A DNA stretch of 64,000 bases from Clostridia bacterium (GCA_017521125.1 JAFXDV010000003.1:1-64000), one strand, 5' to 3'; positions 9,622 through 19,151 are shown, counted from the first letter of the stretch. A program made the numbers and translations. Notes: generated from the letters alone by a model not told the origin.

Positions 9622-10437
9622 TTATTTTTGCTTTCGCTCAAAGAAAACAAGAATAATAGATATTAAAATAAATAAAACACCAAATAAAACAAGTAATATT
9701 AAACAACTGTTCACAAAGCCACAAATAAAGGTATAAAGGCTTTTTGATAAAATTGCTATACTTGATATCTTATTGGTAATAAGCAGTACCAACGGAATTA
9801 TACCCACTAAAAGACCACCGCCGCAGAAAGAAACGAAACTAAAAAAGAAAAATTCTTTTCTGCTTAGCAATTTGAATAGGAAGAATAGGGTAAAAGCACA
9901 AAGAATTAAAGAGGAAATAATTCCTATGATTGCGATTTTAGAAAAAGTGGTAGTAAGTCTGCCTAAAAATTGCAAAATTTCCGGACTGCTGTACCTTAAA
10001 ACTATGCGATAACCTTCCTCTGCAAGCAGGGAAACGGCAGATTCTGTTGCATCATCTATAAAAACAAAATTTTCGTTAGCCCAAAGTGTAATGGCATTTT
10101 TAAGCTCTTCCTTGATAAAACTCAAATCAGGGGCTTTGCCTCCTGAAAAATTGCAATTTACAGAGTCTGTAACAATCTGTGAAACAGTAGTGGAAGAAAG
10201 CTTGTCATCAAAAAAATTTGATGGAAGACCACTTGGTATGGCAAGGTCCGAAAGACCTTCTTTTATTTCCTGTTCTGCAAAATTGATATAACCTGTCTTG
10301 TTTATTATGCCATTAATAAAAGTACTGTTTGAAACAATTTTCACCGTAGCACAAAGTCCCACACAAGCTAGAGCAAAGGCGAGTATAAAGGCGGTAAAAA
10401 CAGTTATAATTTTTTTCAAAGTAGAAATTTTATTCAT
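9622..10437 (-). CDS. Uncharacterised membrane protein of the sortase module
   Basis: This 271-aa protein is not a family I recognise. It has one N-terminal membrane segment or uncleaved signal (about residues 9-35), an extracytoplasmic domain of about 120 residues with a GLPSNFF segment and several Ser/Asp-rich helices, then three C-terminal membrane segments (about 165-190, 198-222 and 235-263). It is the last gene of the three-gene minus-strand unit, 11 nt after the sortase. Position suggests a role in presenting or processing the sorted surface protein, but nothing in the sequence proves it. Confidence 0.7.
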   Translation of the reverse strand: MNKISTLKKIITVFTAFILAFALACVGLCATVKIVSNSTFINGIINKTGYINFAEQEIKEGLSDLAIPSGLPSNFFDDKLSSTTVSQIVTDSVNCNFSGGKAPDLSFIKEELKNAITLWANENFVFIDDATESAVSLLAEEGYRIVLRYSSPEILQFLGRLTTTFSKIAIIGIISSLILCAFTLFFLFKLLSRKEFFFFSFVSFCGGGLLVGIIPLVLLITNKISSIAILSKSLYTFICGFVNSCLILLVLFGVLFILISIILVFFERKQK

Positions 10438-10448
10438 AATAACACCGC

Positions 10449-11120
10449 CTATTCATAAAGCAAAACCTTAGGGCCGCTTATGAGCTTTGCTGTTACAAAA
10501 TAGCGCTTTGGTGTAAGTCCTAAAGCGTTAAAGGGGTAACAGGTGTAAAGCACTAAATTCTCTTCACTTGCCGCAAGGTTATAAGCAGAAGGGTCGTTTT
10601 TATCCTTTATCTGAGCATTTGAAATGGCATATTCGTATATACCGTAATTGGTCTTAACTGTGATTTTATCTCCAAATTTCAAAAACTGCAGACAGTTAAA
10701 ATAGGTGTTGTTATGTGCAGAAATTAAAATGGTAGAGCCTTCTCCGGGGAAATGGCTACCCATATAATGCCCTGCACCTCGACGTAAAATGGCGCTTGAA
10801 TCTCCGAAATAAAGGGGGATTTCAAAAAGAGTACCATTAGCCTCAATATTAATCATTCCATACTTTGTGCCGCTTAAGGGATACTGAATTTTGCTGGATG
10901 GCACAGTTTCGGTATAACCTTCTAAAACCTCGCCGTTATAAATATCCTTATTAATTTCTTCTTCTCTGTTTAAACTTTGGCTTGAAAACATACTAAAGCC
11001 ATCAGACACTAGTTTAATCGCAGGATTAAAGGTAAGAAAAAGAAACAAAAGTCCTAAAATCAAAAAGGCTAACGGAAACAATATATGCTCCGTTAGCCCC
11101 CTGTTAATCTTGTTCTTCAA
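10449..11120 (-). CDS. Class D-like sortase (transpeptidase)
   Basis: The 223-aa protein has an N-terminal membrane anchor (about 14-36) and a sortase domain. The triad is visible as His136 (ISAHNN), Cys194 (LYTCYP) and Arg206 (TPKRYF). Sortases cleave an LPXTG-like signal and attach the protein to the cell wall or to a pilin. The track-length start is a TTG directly after the stop of the preceding substrate gene with a weak ribosome site. A second in-frame TTG at 11081 has GGAG 6 nt upstream, but both lie in a terminator-like hairpin (11067-11098). Its substrate is presumably the protein encoded at 11121-11684. Confidence 0.9.
   Translation of the reverse strand: MKNKINRGLTEHILFPLAFLILGLLFLFLTFNPAIKLVSDGFSMFSSQSLNREEEINKDIYNGEVLEGYTETVPSSKIQYPLSGTKYGMINIEANGTLFEIPLYFGDSSAILRRGAGHYMGSHFPGEGSTILISAHNNTYFNCLQFLKFGDKITVKTNYGIYEYAISNAQIKDKNDPSAYNLAASEENLVLYTCYPFNALGLTPKRYFVTAKLISGPKVLLYE
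11062..11098 (-). terminator. Terminator-like or RBS-masking hairpin at the start of the sortase gene
   Basis: On the minus strand GGCTAACGGA and TCCGTTAGCC form a perfect 10-bp stem (11098-11089 with 11076-11067) with a 12-nt loop, followed by TTTTTG. It lies inside the first 20 codons of the sortase reading frame and contains the GGAG/TTG alternative start. It could attenuate transcription after the substrate gene, mask the sortase ribosome site, or both. Confidence 0.6.
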
Positions 11121-11684
11121 TTATTTAATTAAACCTAATTTTTTAGATGCAACGAAAGCAGCGCCTAATAAAACAACTACAGAAGAAACAACGATAGCCA
11201 TTACAGAGAAATCACTGTCTGCACCTGTTGTTTTAACGATTGGAGCGGCATCGAAAAGAGTTTCACCGGAGTCGTTTGCAACGATAGTAACGTTCTTACC
11301 GTCATAGGTAAGGGTAGACTCAACAACAGCACATGCCTTTTTACCAAGGTCAAGGATTGCCTGCTTATCCTTTTTAGGTAAAACCTTAAGGTCGGAAGTT
11401 TTCTTAAGGTCGGAAGCCTTAACAATTTCCTTACCCTCATTAATGTAACCGAGAACTTCATCAGCCTCTGCCTTAGTAACATCGTGAGTCTTTAAATAGT
11501 TCTCTGCCTGATTTACGTAGTTTTCAGGAATCTTAAATTCAACGCCGTTTACAGTAACAGAGCTTTTAAGAGCTTCCATAATTCTTTGCTCTTCGGCATT
11601 AATAGCGCCTTCAGCACTAACGCTAAGGCTCATGGGAACTACGAGAAGTGCTATAACTAAAAGAATTGCGAATACTTTTTTCAT
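11121..11684 (-). CDS. Sortase-dependent surface protein
   Basis: The protein is 187 aa from ATG 11684, chosen because AGAGG lies 9 nt upstream and it gives a clean signal peptide (MKKVFAILLVIALLVVPMS, cleavage near SVSAEG). The mature part is helical and Lys/Glu-rich. The C-terminus has a sorting-signal layout: a VKTTGAD motif, a hydrophobic stretch (VMAIVVSSVVVLLGAAFVA) and a short KKLGLIK tail. The motif lacks the canonical LP of LPXTG but keeps the TG cleavage pair. It is first in the unit, directly followed by its presumed sortase. Function of the mature domain unknown. Confidence 0.82.
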   Translation of the reverse strand: MKKVFAILLVIALLVVPMSLSVSAEGAINAEEQRIMEALKSSVTVNGVEFKIPENYVNQAENYLKTHDVTKAEADEVLGYINEGKEIVKASDLKKTSDLKVLPKKDKQAILDLGKKACAVVESTLTYDGKNVTIVANDSGETLFDAAPIVKTTGADSDFSVMAIVVSSVVVLLGAAFVASKKLGLIK

Positions 11685-11740
11685 ATCATAATACCTCTTT
11701 TTAAAAATATTCCGAATGAATCGGTACCTATACAAATATC

Positions 11741-11769
11741 ATTATAACGGCTATTTGCTAAAAAGTAAA
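11741..11769 (-). promoter_or_regulatory. Promoter of the sortase module
   Basis: On minus, TTTACT (11764-11769) and TATAAT (11741-11746) are 17 nt apart. A short inverted repeat CCGA-N5-TCGG lies in the leader at 11712-11724. Confidence 0.7.
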
Positions 11770-11804
11770 GGCTTTTTTTAAAAAATTAAAATTTTTTCTA
11801 AGTC

Positions 11805-11833
11805 TTGCCTTTGATACGATTTTGTAGTATAAT
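11805..11833 (+). promoter_or_regulatory. Promoter of the miaB-mutSL-division gene run
   Basis: TTGCCT (11805-11810) and TATAAT (11828-11833) are 17 nt apart, 40 nt before the miaB ATG. It is divergent from the sortase-module promoter. Confidence 0.75.
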
Positions 11834-11873
11834 ATTACGGATAGTATAAATATATAATAACAAGGACGCCAAT

Positions 11874-13259
11874 ATGCTAAAAAATACAGGATTCGACCCT
11901 TTGGGATATGTAAATAGGGTAAAGGAAATACTTCCTAAAATTTATGGGAAAAAGCCTTTAGCGCTTATCAATACCTACGGTTGCCAGCAAAACGTTTCGG
12001 ATAGTGAAAAAATTAAGGGAATGCTTACGACAATGGGCTATGGTTTAACCGAGGATGTAGAAAAAGCGGATTTTGTTCTTTTTAACACCTGTGCCGTAAG
12101 AGGCCATGCAGAAGACAGAGTTTTCGGCAATATAGGTGTTATGAAACAATACAAACAAAAAAACAAAAATATGATTGTTGCGGTGTGTGGTTGTATGGCG
12201 CAGCAACAAATAATAGCAGACAAAGTCAGAAAAAGCTATCCTTACGTAGACCTGCTTTTCGGCACCCACGTAACCACGAGACTTCCTGAGTTTATTTATA
12301 AAAGGCTCACGGGAAGCGGCAGAATATTTGAAATTTCTCAGGATAGTAGCGAAATTGTTGAGGGAGTTCCTATTAGTCGTGACGGAAAAATCAGAGGTTG
12401 GCTTCCCATTATGTACGGATGCGACAATTTTTGCACCTACTGCATAGTACCATATGTCAGAGGTCGTGAGCGTTCCAGAGCAAGTGAGGAAATAATAAAA
12501 GAAGCAGAGTGCCTCGTCAAAAGCGGATATAAGGAAATTTTTCTTTTAGGACAAAACGTGAACTCCTACGGAAAAGGACTAGACGAGGATATAAACTTTT
12601 CAAAGCTTCTAAGACGACTTAACGCAATTGAGGGAGATTTCGTAATCAGATTTATGACCTCTCACCCTAAGGACTGTACTAAAGAGCTGATTGATACAGT
12701 AGCAGAGTGCAAAAAGGTAGAAAGACATCTTCATTTGCCATTCCAGTCAGGAAGCGACAGAGTTTTAAAACAAATGAATCGCCGTTACGATAGTAAAGGA
12801 TATTTAGAACTTATTAACTATGCCAAAGAAAAAATAGACGGCGTTACCTTTACAAGTGATATTATCGTGGGCTTCCCCGGAGAAACCTATGAAGATTTTG
12901 AAAAAACTGTTAAGCTTGTAAAAGAGGTGGAGTTTGCATCACTTTTCACCTTTATCTATTCTCCAAGAAATGGTACTCCTGCCGCCTCAATGCCCGACCC
13001 CATTACAAGAAAGGAAAAGGGTGTCTGGTTCAACGAGCTTTTAAAGGTTCAGGAGGAAATAGGGAGAAGCAACAATCAAAAATTGGTAGGACAAACCTTC
13101 AGAGTTCTTTGCGACAGTATTGAGAGCGAAGGGCTTCTAAGCGGAAAAACCTCATCAAACATTGAAATTATGTTTGAGGGTAGTGACCAACTGTTAGGCC
13201 AATTCGTAGACGTCAAAATTACACAGTACACAAATTCTTTAAAAGGAGAAATCGTATAA
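11874..13259 (+). CDS. miaB: tRNA-2-methylthio-N6-dimethylallyladenosine synthase
   Basis: The 461-aa radical SAM methylthiotransferase adds the 2-methylthio group to i6A37 of tRNAs. The N-terminal UPF0004 domain has the three cluster cysteines (TYGCQQN near 38, NTCAVR, VCGCMAQ). The radical SAM motif CDNFCTYC is at about residue 183, followed by VRGRERSR. A C-terminal TRAM domain covers the last ~65 residues. The length is normal. It begins the long co-directional run and shares it with miaA, which makes its substrate i6A37. It is 1 nt from the ymcA-like gene. Confidence 0.97.
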   Translation: MLKNTGFDPLGYVNRVKEILPKIYGKKPLALINTYGCQQNVSDSEKIKGMLTTMGYGLTEDVEKADFVLFNTCAVRGHAEDRVFGNIGVMKQYKQKNKNMIVAVCGCMAQQQIIADKVRKSYPYVDLLFGTHVTTRLPEFIYKRLTGSGRIFEISQDSSEIVEGVPISRDGKIRGWLPIMYGCDNFCTYCIVPYVRGRERSRASEEIIKEAECLVKSGYKEIFLLGQNVNSYGKGLDEDINFSKLLRRLNAIEGDFVIRFMTSHPKDCTKELIDTVAECKKVERHLHLPFQSGSDRVLKQMNRRYDSKGYLELINYAKEKIDGVTFTSDIIVGFPGETYEDFEKTVKLVKEVEFASLFTFIYSPRNGTPAASMPDPITRKEKGVWFNELLKVQEEIGRSNNQKLVGQTFRVLCDSIESEGLLSGKTSSNIEIMFEGSDQLLGQFVDVKITQYTNSLKGEIV

Positions 13260-13260
13260 A

Positions 13261-13662
13261 ATGGATATTATTGAGCTTACAAGAAAACTCGGAGCTGCAA
13301 TTCAGCAAGAAGAGGCTTATAAAAATTTTATTGCTATAAGAACTAAAAACGATAACGACGAAGAACTTCAAAAGCAAATAGGAGAATTTAATCTTCTTAA
13401 AATGCAACTTGATGAAGAACTTCAAAAGCAGGAAAAGAACGAAGATAAAATCCGTGAAGCAAACGAAAGGGTTTTAGAGGTATACAATACCATAATGTCG
13501 TCGGAAGCTATGCAGGAATTTAACAAAGCCTACGCAGAGTATAAAGCACTTACCGACAAGATTATGAACATTCTTGCAATGTGCCAAAACGGAGAAGACC
13601 CTGAAACCTGTGAGCCTTCAAATTGTACAGGTAACTGCTCAAGCTGTTCAGGATGTCATTAA
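13261..13662 (+). CDS. YlbF/YmcA (RicA-like) family protein with a cysteine-rich tail
   Basis: This 133-aa helical protein matches the YlbF/YmcA family and sits where ymcA (ricA) sits in Bacillus, between miaB and mutS. In Bacillus the RicA-RicF-RicT complex binds iron-sulfur clusters and promotes RNase Y-dependent mRNA maturation. Here residues 1-100 are a coiled, charged helical domain, and the last 26 residues carry six cysteines (TCEPSNCTGNCSSCSGC), a plausible Fe-S ligand set. The ATG is preceded by AAAAGGAG overlapping the end of miaB. Assignment to RicA rather than RicF rests on position. Confidence 0.85.
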   Translation: MDIIELTRKLGAAIQQEEAYKNFIAIRTKNDNDEELQKQIGEFNLLKMQLDEELQKQEKNEDKIREANERVLEVYNTIMSSEAMQEFNKAYAEYKALTDKIMNILAMCQNGEDPETCEPSNCTGNCSSCSGCH

Positions 13663-13694
13663 TAAATTAAAATTCAAGGAAAGGGGAGATTTAA

Positions 13695-16307
13695 GTGGCC
13701 AAAGAAAACAAAAACGGACTTTCGCCAATGATGAGTCAGTATATGGAGATAAAAGAAAACTATCAGGATAGTATACTCTTTTATCGACTTGGCGATTTTT
13801 ACGAAATGTTTTTCGGCGATGCCGAGGTTGCCTCAGAGGAACTTGATTTAACCCTTACAGGCAGAGACTGTGGCCAAGAAAAACGTGCGCCTATGTGCGG
13901 CGTCCCCTTTCATAGTTGCGAGTCTTATATAGCCAGACTTATCCAAAAGGGGTACAAGGTTGCCATCTGCGACCAAATAGAAGACCCTGCCACTGCAAAA
14001 GGAATTGTAAAAAGAGGGGTTACCCGTGTAATAACACCGGGAACAGTTGTTGAAGACAGTATGCTAAACGATGACCGCAACAACTATCTTGCAACGGTTG
14101 CGTTTGCAAAGGAAGGAGTATCGGTTTGCTTTGCTGACATCTCCACAGGTAAATCTTATGTTACCGAAATTAAGGGTGGCGATTTAGAACAAAGACTCAT
14201 AAACGAATTCGGCAGATTTACACCTGCAGAGTGCGTTACCACAAAGGAGATTGAACTTCAACCCCGATTTTTAGAATTTTTGAAGAACAATACCGAGTGT
14301 ATGCTTACCGAAAAACCAAAAACATTCTTTGAAATCAAAGAATGTGAGGAGCTTGTAAAGAAGCACTTTAAAGTAGTAAGCCCTGAAAACTTAGGGATAG
14401 AATCAAATAGCCTTGCAGTTTCAGCGTTAGGCGGCACCCTTTTCTATCTTTATGAAACAGGTGTTGAGCATACAGTTACCATAAACGAGGTTGAATATTA
14501 TTCCTTAAAGGACTTTATGTATCTTGATTATTCGGCGGTGCGAAATTTAGAGCTTTGTCAGACAATGCGTACCAAGAGTAAAAAAGGTTCTCTTCTCTGG
14601 GTTTTGGAAAAAACTAAAACCGCAATGGGAAGAAGAATGCTCAGAAGTTTTATAGAGCAGCCTCTACTTAGCATTTTTGATATTGATAAGAGACTTAATG
14701 CTGTTGAGGAACTTGTTTCAAATACCGTTATGCGTGGAGAAACAAGAGAATACCTTAGTGGTATTCGTGATATTCAGAGACTTCTGTCAAAAGTTGTATA
14801 CGGAACTGCAAACGCCAGAGACTTGCTTTCCATTTCAGATACTTGCGGCAGATTGCCAATACTTAAAGAAGGAATTTCATTCGCAACATCCCGACTTATA
14901 AAGGAAACTCATAATAACCTTGATACCTTAGAGGATATTTACACCCTCATAACCTCCGCCATAAGCGAGGACGCCCCCAATACAGTGCGAGAGGGTTCGA
15001 TGTTTAAAAAGGGCTTTAACTCTGAACTCGACAGTCTTATTGATATTGTTGAAAATGGTGCAAATATCATTTTAGAAATTGAGGCAAGAGAAAAAGAAAG
15101 AACAGGCATTAAGAATTTAAAGGTCAGATATAATAGGGTTTTCGGATATTATATCGAGGTATCAAATTCATTTCTTAATATGGTGCCTGAAGACTATATC
15201 AGAAAGCAGACTCTCACAAACGGCGAAAGGTTTTTCACCGAGGAGCTTAAAAATCTGGAGGGTAAACTTTTAGGAGCTAAGGAAAAGCGTGAACGCCTTG
15301 AGTATGAGCTTTTTGAGGAACTAAGACTCAAAGTTGCAGACAACCTTAAACGCTTCCAGACAACCTCAGAGGCAATAGCTCTTATGGATACCCTTTGCTC
15401 TTTGGCAGAGGTGGCGGTAAACAATAACTATGTAAGACCGCAGCTTAATAGCGAGGGAATTATAAGAATTGAAGAAGGCAGACACCCTGTAGTTGAACAA
15501 ATTTCTAAAGTCCCCTTTGTATCAAACGATACCTATTTAGACCTTAAAGATGACCGTTGTGCCGTAATAACAGGTCCTAATATGGCAGGTAAATCTACAT
15601 ATATGAGACAGGTAGCCCTGATAACCCTTCTTGCTCAAATTGGTTCGTTTGTACCTGCCACATCGGCAAATATCAGTGTCGTTGACGCTATATTTACAAG
15701 GGTTGGCGCATCTGATGACTTAGCCTCAGGACAGTCAACCTTTATGGTGGAAATGAGCGAGGTTGCTTCAATTATAAAGAACGCTACCAAAAACAGTCTG
15801 CTCATTTTAGATGAAATCGGAAGAGGAACCTCAACCTTTGACGGAATGTCAATAGCCAGAGCAGTACTTGAATATGTGGCTGACAAAAAGAAGCTTGGCG
15901 CAAAAGCATTATTTGCTACCCATTATCACGAACTAACCGAAATGGAAAGAGAAATAAAGGGAATAAAGAATTATAATATCGCCGTTAAAAAACGTGGAGA
16001 CGATATTATATTCCTGCGCCGAATAGTTCGAGGCGGAGCCGATGACAGTTACGGTATTGAGGTTGCAAAACTTGCCGGAATTCCAAACTCGGTAATCACC
16101 AGAGCTAAGGAAATACTGAAAAAGACCATTGAAGAGGGAGTACAAATTACCAAAAGGGTAGAAACAAGTGAACTCCAGATGCCAATGGGATATAACATAT
16201 CTTCTGAAATAGCAGAAGAACTTAAAACCATTGACGTTAACACGCTGACACCAATTGAATGTATGAGCGTTCTGTCAGAACTCATCAAAAAAGCAAAAGA
16301 ATTTTAA
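13695..16307 (+). CDS. mutS: DNA mismatch repair protein MutS
   Basis: The 870-aa MutS recognises mismatches and signals to MutL. The N-terminal mismatch-binding domain has the FYEMFFGDA motif with the stacking Phe and Glu. The core and clamp domains follow, then the ATPase with Walker A GPNMAGKST near 628, the signature ASGQSTFMVE, Walker B LLILDEIGRGT and an ATHYHEL switch. The start is GTG with AGGGGAG upstream. mutL follows after 15 nt. Confidence 0.98.
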   Translation: MAKENKNGLSPMMSQYMEIKENYQDSILFYRLGDFYEMFFGDAEVASEELDLTLTGRDCGQEKRAPMCGVPFHSCESYIARLIQKGYKVAICDQIEDPATAKGIVKRGVTRVITPGTVVEDSMLNDDRNNYLATVAFAKEGVSVCFADISTGKSYVTEIKGGDLEQRLINEFGRFTPAECVTTKEIELQPRFLEFLKNNTECMLTEKPKTFFEIKECEELVKKHFKVVSPENLGIESNSLAVSALGGTLFYLYETGVEHTVTINEVEYYSLKDFMYLDYSAVRNLELCQTMRTKSKKGSLLWVLEKTKTAMGRRMLRSFIEQPLLSIFDIDKRLNAVEELVSNTVMRGETREYLSGIRDIQRLLSKVVYGTANARDLLSISDTCGRLPILKEGISFATSRLIKETHNNLDTLEDIYTLITSAISEDAPNTVREGSMFKKGFNSELDSLIDIVENGANIILEIEAREKERTGIKNLKVRYNRVFGYYIEVSNSFLNMVPEDYIRKQTLTNGERFFTEELKNLEGKLLGAKEKRERLEYELFEELRLKVADNLKRFQTTSEAIALMDTLCSLAEVAVNNNYVRPQLNSEGIIRIEEGRHPVVEQISKVPFVSNDTYLDLKDDRCAVITGPNMAGKSTYMRQVALITLLAQIGSFVPATSANISVVDAIFTRVGASDDLASGQSTFMVEMSEVASIIKNATKNSLLILDEIGRGTSTFDGMSIARAVLEYVADKKKLGAKALFATHYHELTEMEREIKGIKNYNIAVKKRGDDIIFLRRIVRGGADDSYGIEVAKLAGIPNSVITRAKEILKKTIEEGVQITKRVETSELQMPMGYNISSEIAEELKTIDVNTLTPIECMSVLSELIKKAKEF

Positions 16308-16322
16308 AAAGGAGGTAGGATT

Positions 16323-18203
16323 TTGGCTGATATAGTAGTACTTTCAAAACAACTTGCCGAGCTTATTGCGGCAGGGGAGGTTGTAGAAAGACCTGCTTCG
16401 GTTATAAAGGAGCTTGTTGAAAACTCAATAGATGCAAAAGCAGATAAAATCACTGTAGAAATACAGCGTGGTGGAAGTATCTATATGCGTGTAACCGATA
16501 ATGGTATCGGCATTAAAAGAAGTGACGTCAAGAAGGCGTTTTTGCGTCACGCAACAAGTAAAATCAAGTCAGAATCCGACCTTTACAGCATAGCAACCCT
16601 AGGCTTTAGAGGAGAGGCATTAGCTTCTGTCAGTGCAGTAGCAAGGGTGGAGCTTATAACCAAAACAAAAGAAGAGGAAACCGGCACACGATACGTAATT
16701 GAGGGTGGCGAGGAAAAACTTTTTGAGGAAACAGGTTGTCCTGATGGTACTACAATAATCGTCAGAGATTTGTTTTACAATACCCCTGCAAGAATGAAAT
16801 TTCTTAAAAAAGATGCCTCAGAGGCTACCGCAGTTGGTAGCATCATAGATGCTATCGCCCTTTCCCATCCTGAGATTTCCCTGAAATTCATTAAGGATGG
16901 AAAACTAACCCTTAACACCCAAGGGGATAATAATTTAAAATCTGCAATTTATACTGTTTTAGGCAGAGAATTTGCATCATCGCTTATCCCTGTAGATACC
17001 GAAACAGGAGGCATAAGAGTAAGTGGTATGCTTTGCAAACCTATATATGCAAGACCTACAAGAAGCGGTCAATATTTCTTTCTTAATAACAGATTGATTC
17101 GCTCTGCAGCGGCCTCAAAAGCGCTAGATACGGCGTATAAAAACTCTATTATGGTGGGGAAATTCCCTGCAGGAGTTATCAATATAGAAATACCTTTTGA
17201 CAGGGTAGACGTAAACGTGCATCCTGCTAAAACAGAGGTTAGATTTTCTGATGAAAAAGCAGTTTTTGAAGCGGTCTATTATGCCGCTAAAAATGCTTTA
17301 GAAACAGGGGATACAAGACCTGAGTTAAAATTAAATACAACCGCAAATTATCCGAAGCCTACTCCAAAACCCTTTGAGAGAATGACCACTCAGGAGTTTA
17401 GGAGCAAATTTTCTAATAATGAGCCAAAAACCTTGGCGGAAGAAATTTATGTAGACCCTAAACCTGTCAGCAACCGACTCAGTGATTTCCCCAAACCCAT
17501 TATAAGAGCTGAAAACACTTTTGTAACCCAGGGCGAGCAAACTACCGTTCAGGCAGAGCTTGAAGTTCAAAAGGCAGATATAAAAACAAATGTCGATGAC
17601 ATTGTAAATCTTTCAGTTACTGACAAAAAAACCGAAGAGCAGAGTGTTACCTATATAGGTGAAGCGTTTAAAACCTATATAATTGCACAGCAGGGAGAAA
17701 GCCTTTTCCTTATTGATAAACACGCCGCTCACGAAAGAATACTTTTTGAAAAACTCAAAAAGGAAAAAACACCTGATACTCAAAGATTATTGTCGGCAGA
17801 AGCGGTCTCCCTTTCGAGACAGGAAAAAGAGGCGCTTCTTGATAATACAGAGCTTCTCACTAAAGCCGGATTTGAGGTTGAGGAGTTTGGCTCAAATTCA
17901 GTTTTAGTCAGAGCAATACCCTCGGCGCTCAGTCAGAAGGATGTAAATCTTGTTGTGGGAGAAATTGCATCAAACCTTTTAAGTACAGGTAAGGCAGAAA
18001 CTGCTTTGATGGATGATCTCTATCATTCGGTGGCTTGTAGAGCCGCAGTTAAAGCAGGAAACCTCCAAAGCGCTCTTGAACTTCAAAAGTTAGCTTCTGA
18101 GGTGCTGCAAAACGAGGATATAAAATACTGTCCTCACGGCAGACCCGTGGCTTTTGAAATCAAGCTTTCGGAGATAGAAAAACAGTTTGGCAGAAAACAA
18201 TAA
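16323..18203 (+). CDS. mutL: DNA mismatch repair protein MutL (endonuclease type)
   Basis: The 626-aa MutL starts at TTG with AAGGAGGT 8 nt upstream. The N-terminal GHKL ATPase has ELVENSIDAK, DNGIGI and TLGFRGEAL. A variable linker (about 345-450) joins the C-terminal dimerisation domain, which retains endonuclease motifs DKHAAHERILFE (DQHA-X2-E-X4-E type with Gln replaced by Lys) and CPHGRP. The protein is therefore expected to be a nicking MutL, as in Gram-positive bacteria without MutH. It follows mutS and precedes miaA. Confidence 0.97.
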   Translation: MADIVVLSKQLAELIAAGEVVERPASVIKELVENSIDAKADKITVEIQRGGSIYMRVTDNGIGIKRSDVKKAFLRHATSKIKSESDLYSIATLGFRGEALASVSAVARVELITKTKEEETGTRYVIEGGEEKLFEETGCPDGTTIIVRDLFYNTPARMKFLKKDASEATAVGSIIDAIALSHPEISLKFIKDGKLTLNTQGDNNLKSAIYTVLGREFASSLIPVDTETGGIRVSGMLCKPIYARPTRSGQYFFLNNRLIRSAAASKALDTAYKNSIMVGKFPAGVINIEIPFDRVDVNVHPAKTEVRFSDEKAVFEAVYYAAKNALETGDTRPELKLNTTANYPKPTPKPFERMTTQEFRSKFSNNEPKTLAEEIYVDPKPVSNRLSDFPKPIIRAENTFVTQGEQTTVQAELEVQKADIKTNVDDIVNLSVTDKKTEEQSVTYIGEAFKTYIIAQQGESLFLIDKHAAHERILFEKLKKEKTPDTQRLLSAEAVSLSRQEKEALLDNTELLTKAGFEVEEFGSNSVLVRAIPSALSQKDVNLVVGEIASNLLSTGKAETALMDDLYHSVACRAAVKAGNLQSALELQKLASEVLQNEDIKYCPHGRPVAFEIKLSEIEKQFGRKQ

Positions 18204-18218
18204 CAGGAGATATTTTTA

Positions 18219-19151
18219 ATGAAAATACCCCTAATAGCAATAGTTGGTCCTACCGCATCGGGTAAAACCGCCTTATCGGTGGACTTGAGTTTAAGGCTTA
18301 ATGGTGAAATTGTATCCTGTGACTCTATGCAAATTTACAAAGATATGCACATAGCCTCCGCTACCCCCGATGAGCAAGAGAAAAAAGGTGTGCCTCATCA
18401 TCTTGTAGAGTTTTTAGACCGTAGCGAATCTTTTTCGGTAGCCGATTATGTAAACCTTGCCCACCAAAAAATAAAACAAATAAATGAAAAAGGGAAACAA
18501 CCAATTTTAGTTGGCGGCACAGGACTTTATTTTAATAGCCTTGTTGACAATATTTCCTTTAGTGAAGAAAAAGTTGATGAAAGTCTGCGACAGAGTCTGG
18601 AAACAGAGTTTGATAAAATAGGCGGCGAGGAGATGCTAAAAAAACTTGCTGAGTTTGATAAGGCGGCGGCCGACAGACTTCATCCTAATAACAGAAAGAG
18701 AATTATCAGAGCCTTTGAGGTATATATATCAACAGGCAAAACCATAACCCAGCAACAAATAGACTCAAAGGCAGTGCCTTCGCCCTATAAACCCTATATA
18801 ATCGGACTTGCCTTTAAGGATAGAGAAATTTTATATAAAAGAATAGAAAAACGTGTTGATCTAATGATTGAAAAAGGGCTATTAGAGGAAGCCGAAAAGG
18901 CCTATAATTCAAGGGATAATAAAACGGCAATTCAGGCAATAGGCCACAAAGAATTTTTTGAGTTTTTTGAGGGAAAAGCCTCATTAGAAGAAGCAGTAGA
19001 AAAATTGAAAACCGAAACACGACATTATGCAAAACGCCAACAGACCTGGTTTGGCAGAGATGACAGAATAAATTGGATATACCTGGACTGCACAGATGAT
19101 GTGCAAGACGAAGCAATAAAAATTCTTGAAAGGAGCGGATATTTTGAATAA
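18219..19151 (+). CDS. miaA: tRNA dimethylallyltransferase
   Basis: The 310-aa enzyme transfers a dimethylallyl group to A37 of tRNAs reading UNN codons. It shows P-loop GPTASGKTAL (residues 10-19), CDSMQIYKDM with the tRNA-binding Asp, VGGTGLYFNSL and a C-terminal RHYAKRQQTWFGRD segment. Its product is the substrate for MiaB at the start of the same run. Its end overlaps the next gene by 8 nt. Confidence 0.97.
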   Translation: MKIPLIAIVGPTASGKTALSVDLSLRLNGEIVSCDSMQIYKDMHIASATPDEQEKKGVPHHLVEFLDRSESFSVADYVNLAHQKIKQINEKGKQPILVGGTGLYFNSLVDNISFSEEKVDESLRQSLETEFDKIGGEEMLKKLAEFDKAAADRLHPNNRKRIIRAFEVYISTGKTITQQQIDSKAVPSPYKPYIIGLAFKDREILYKRIEKRVDLMIEKGLLEEAEKAYNSRDNKTAIQAIGHKEFFEFFEGKASLEEAVEKLKTETRHYAKRQQTWFGRDDRINWIYLDCTDDVQDEAIKILERSGYFE

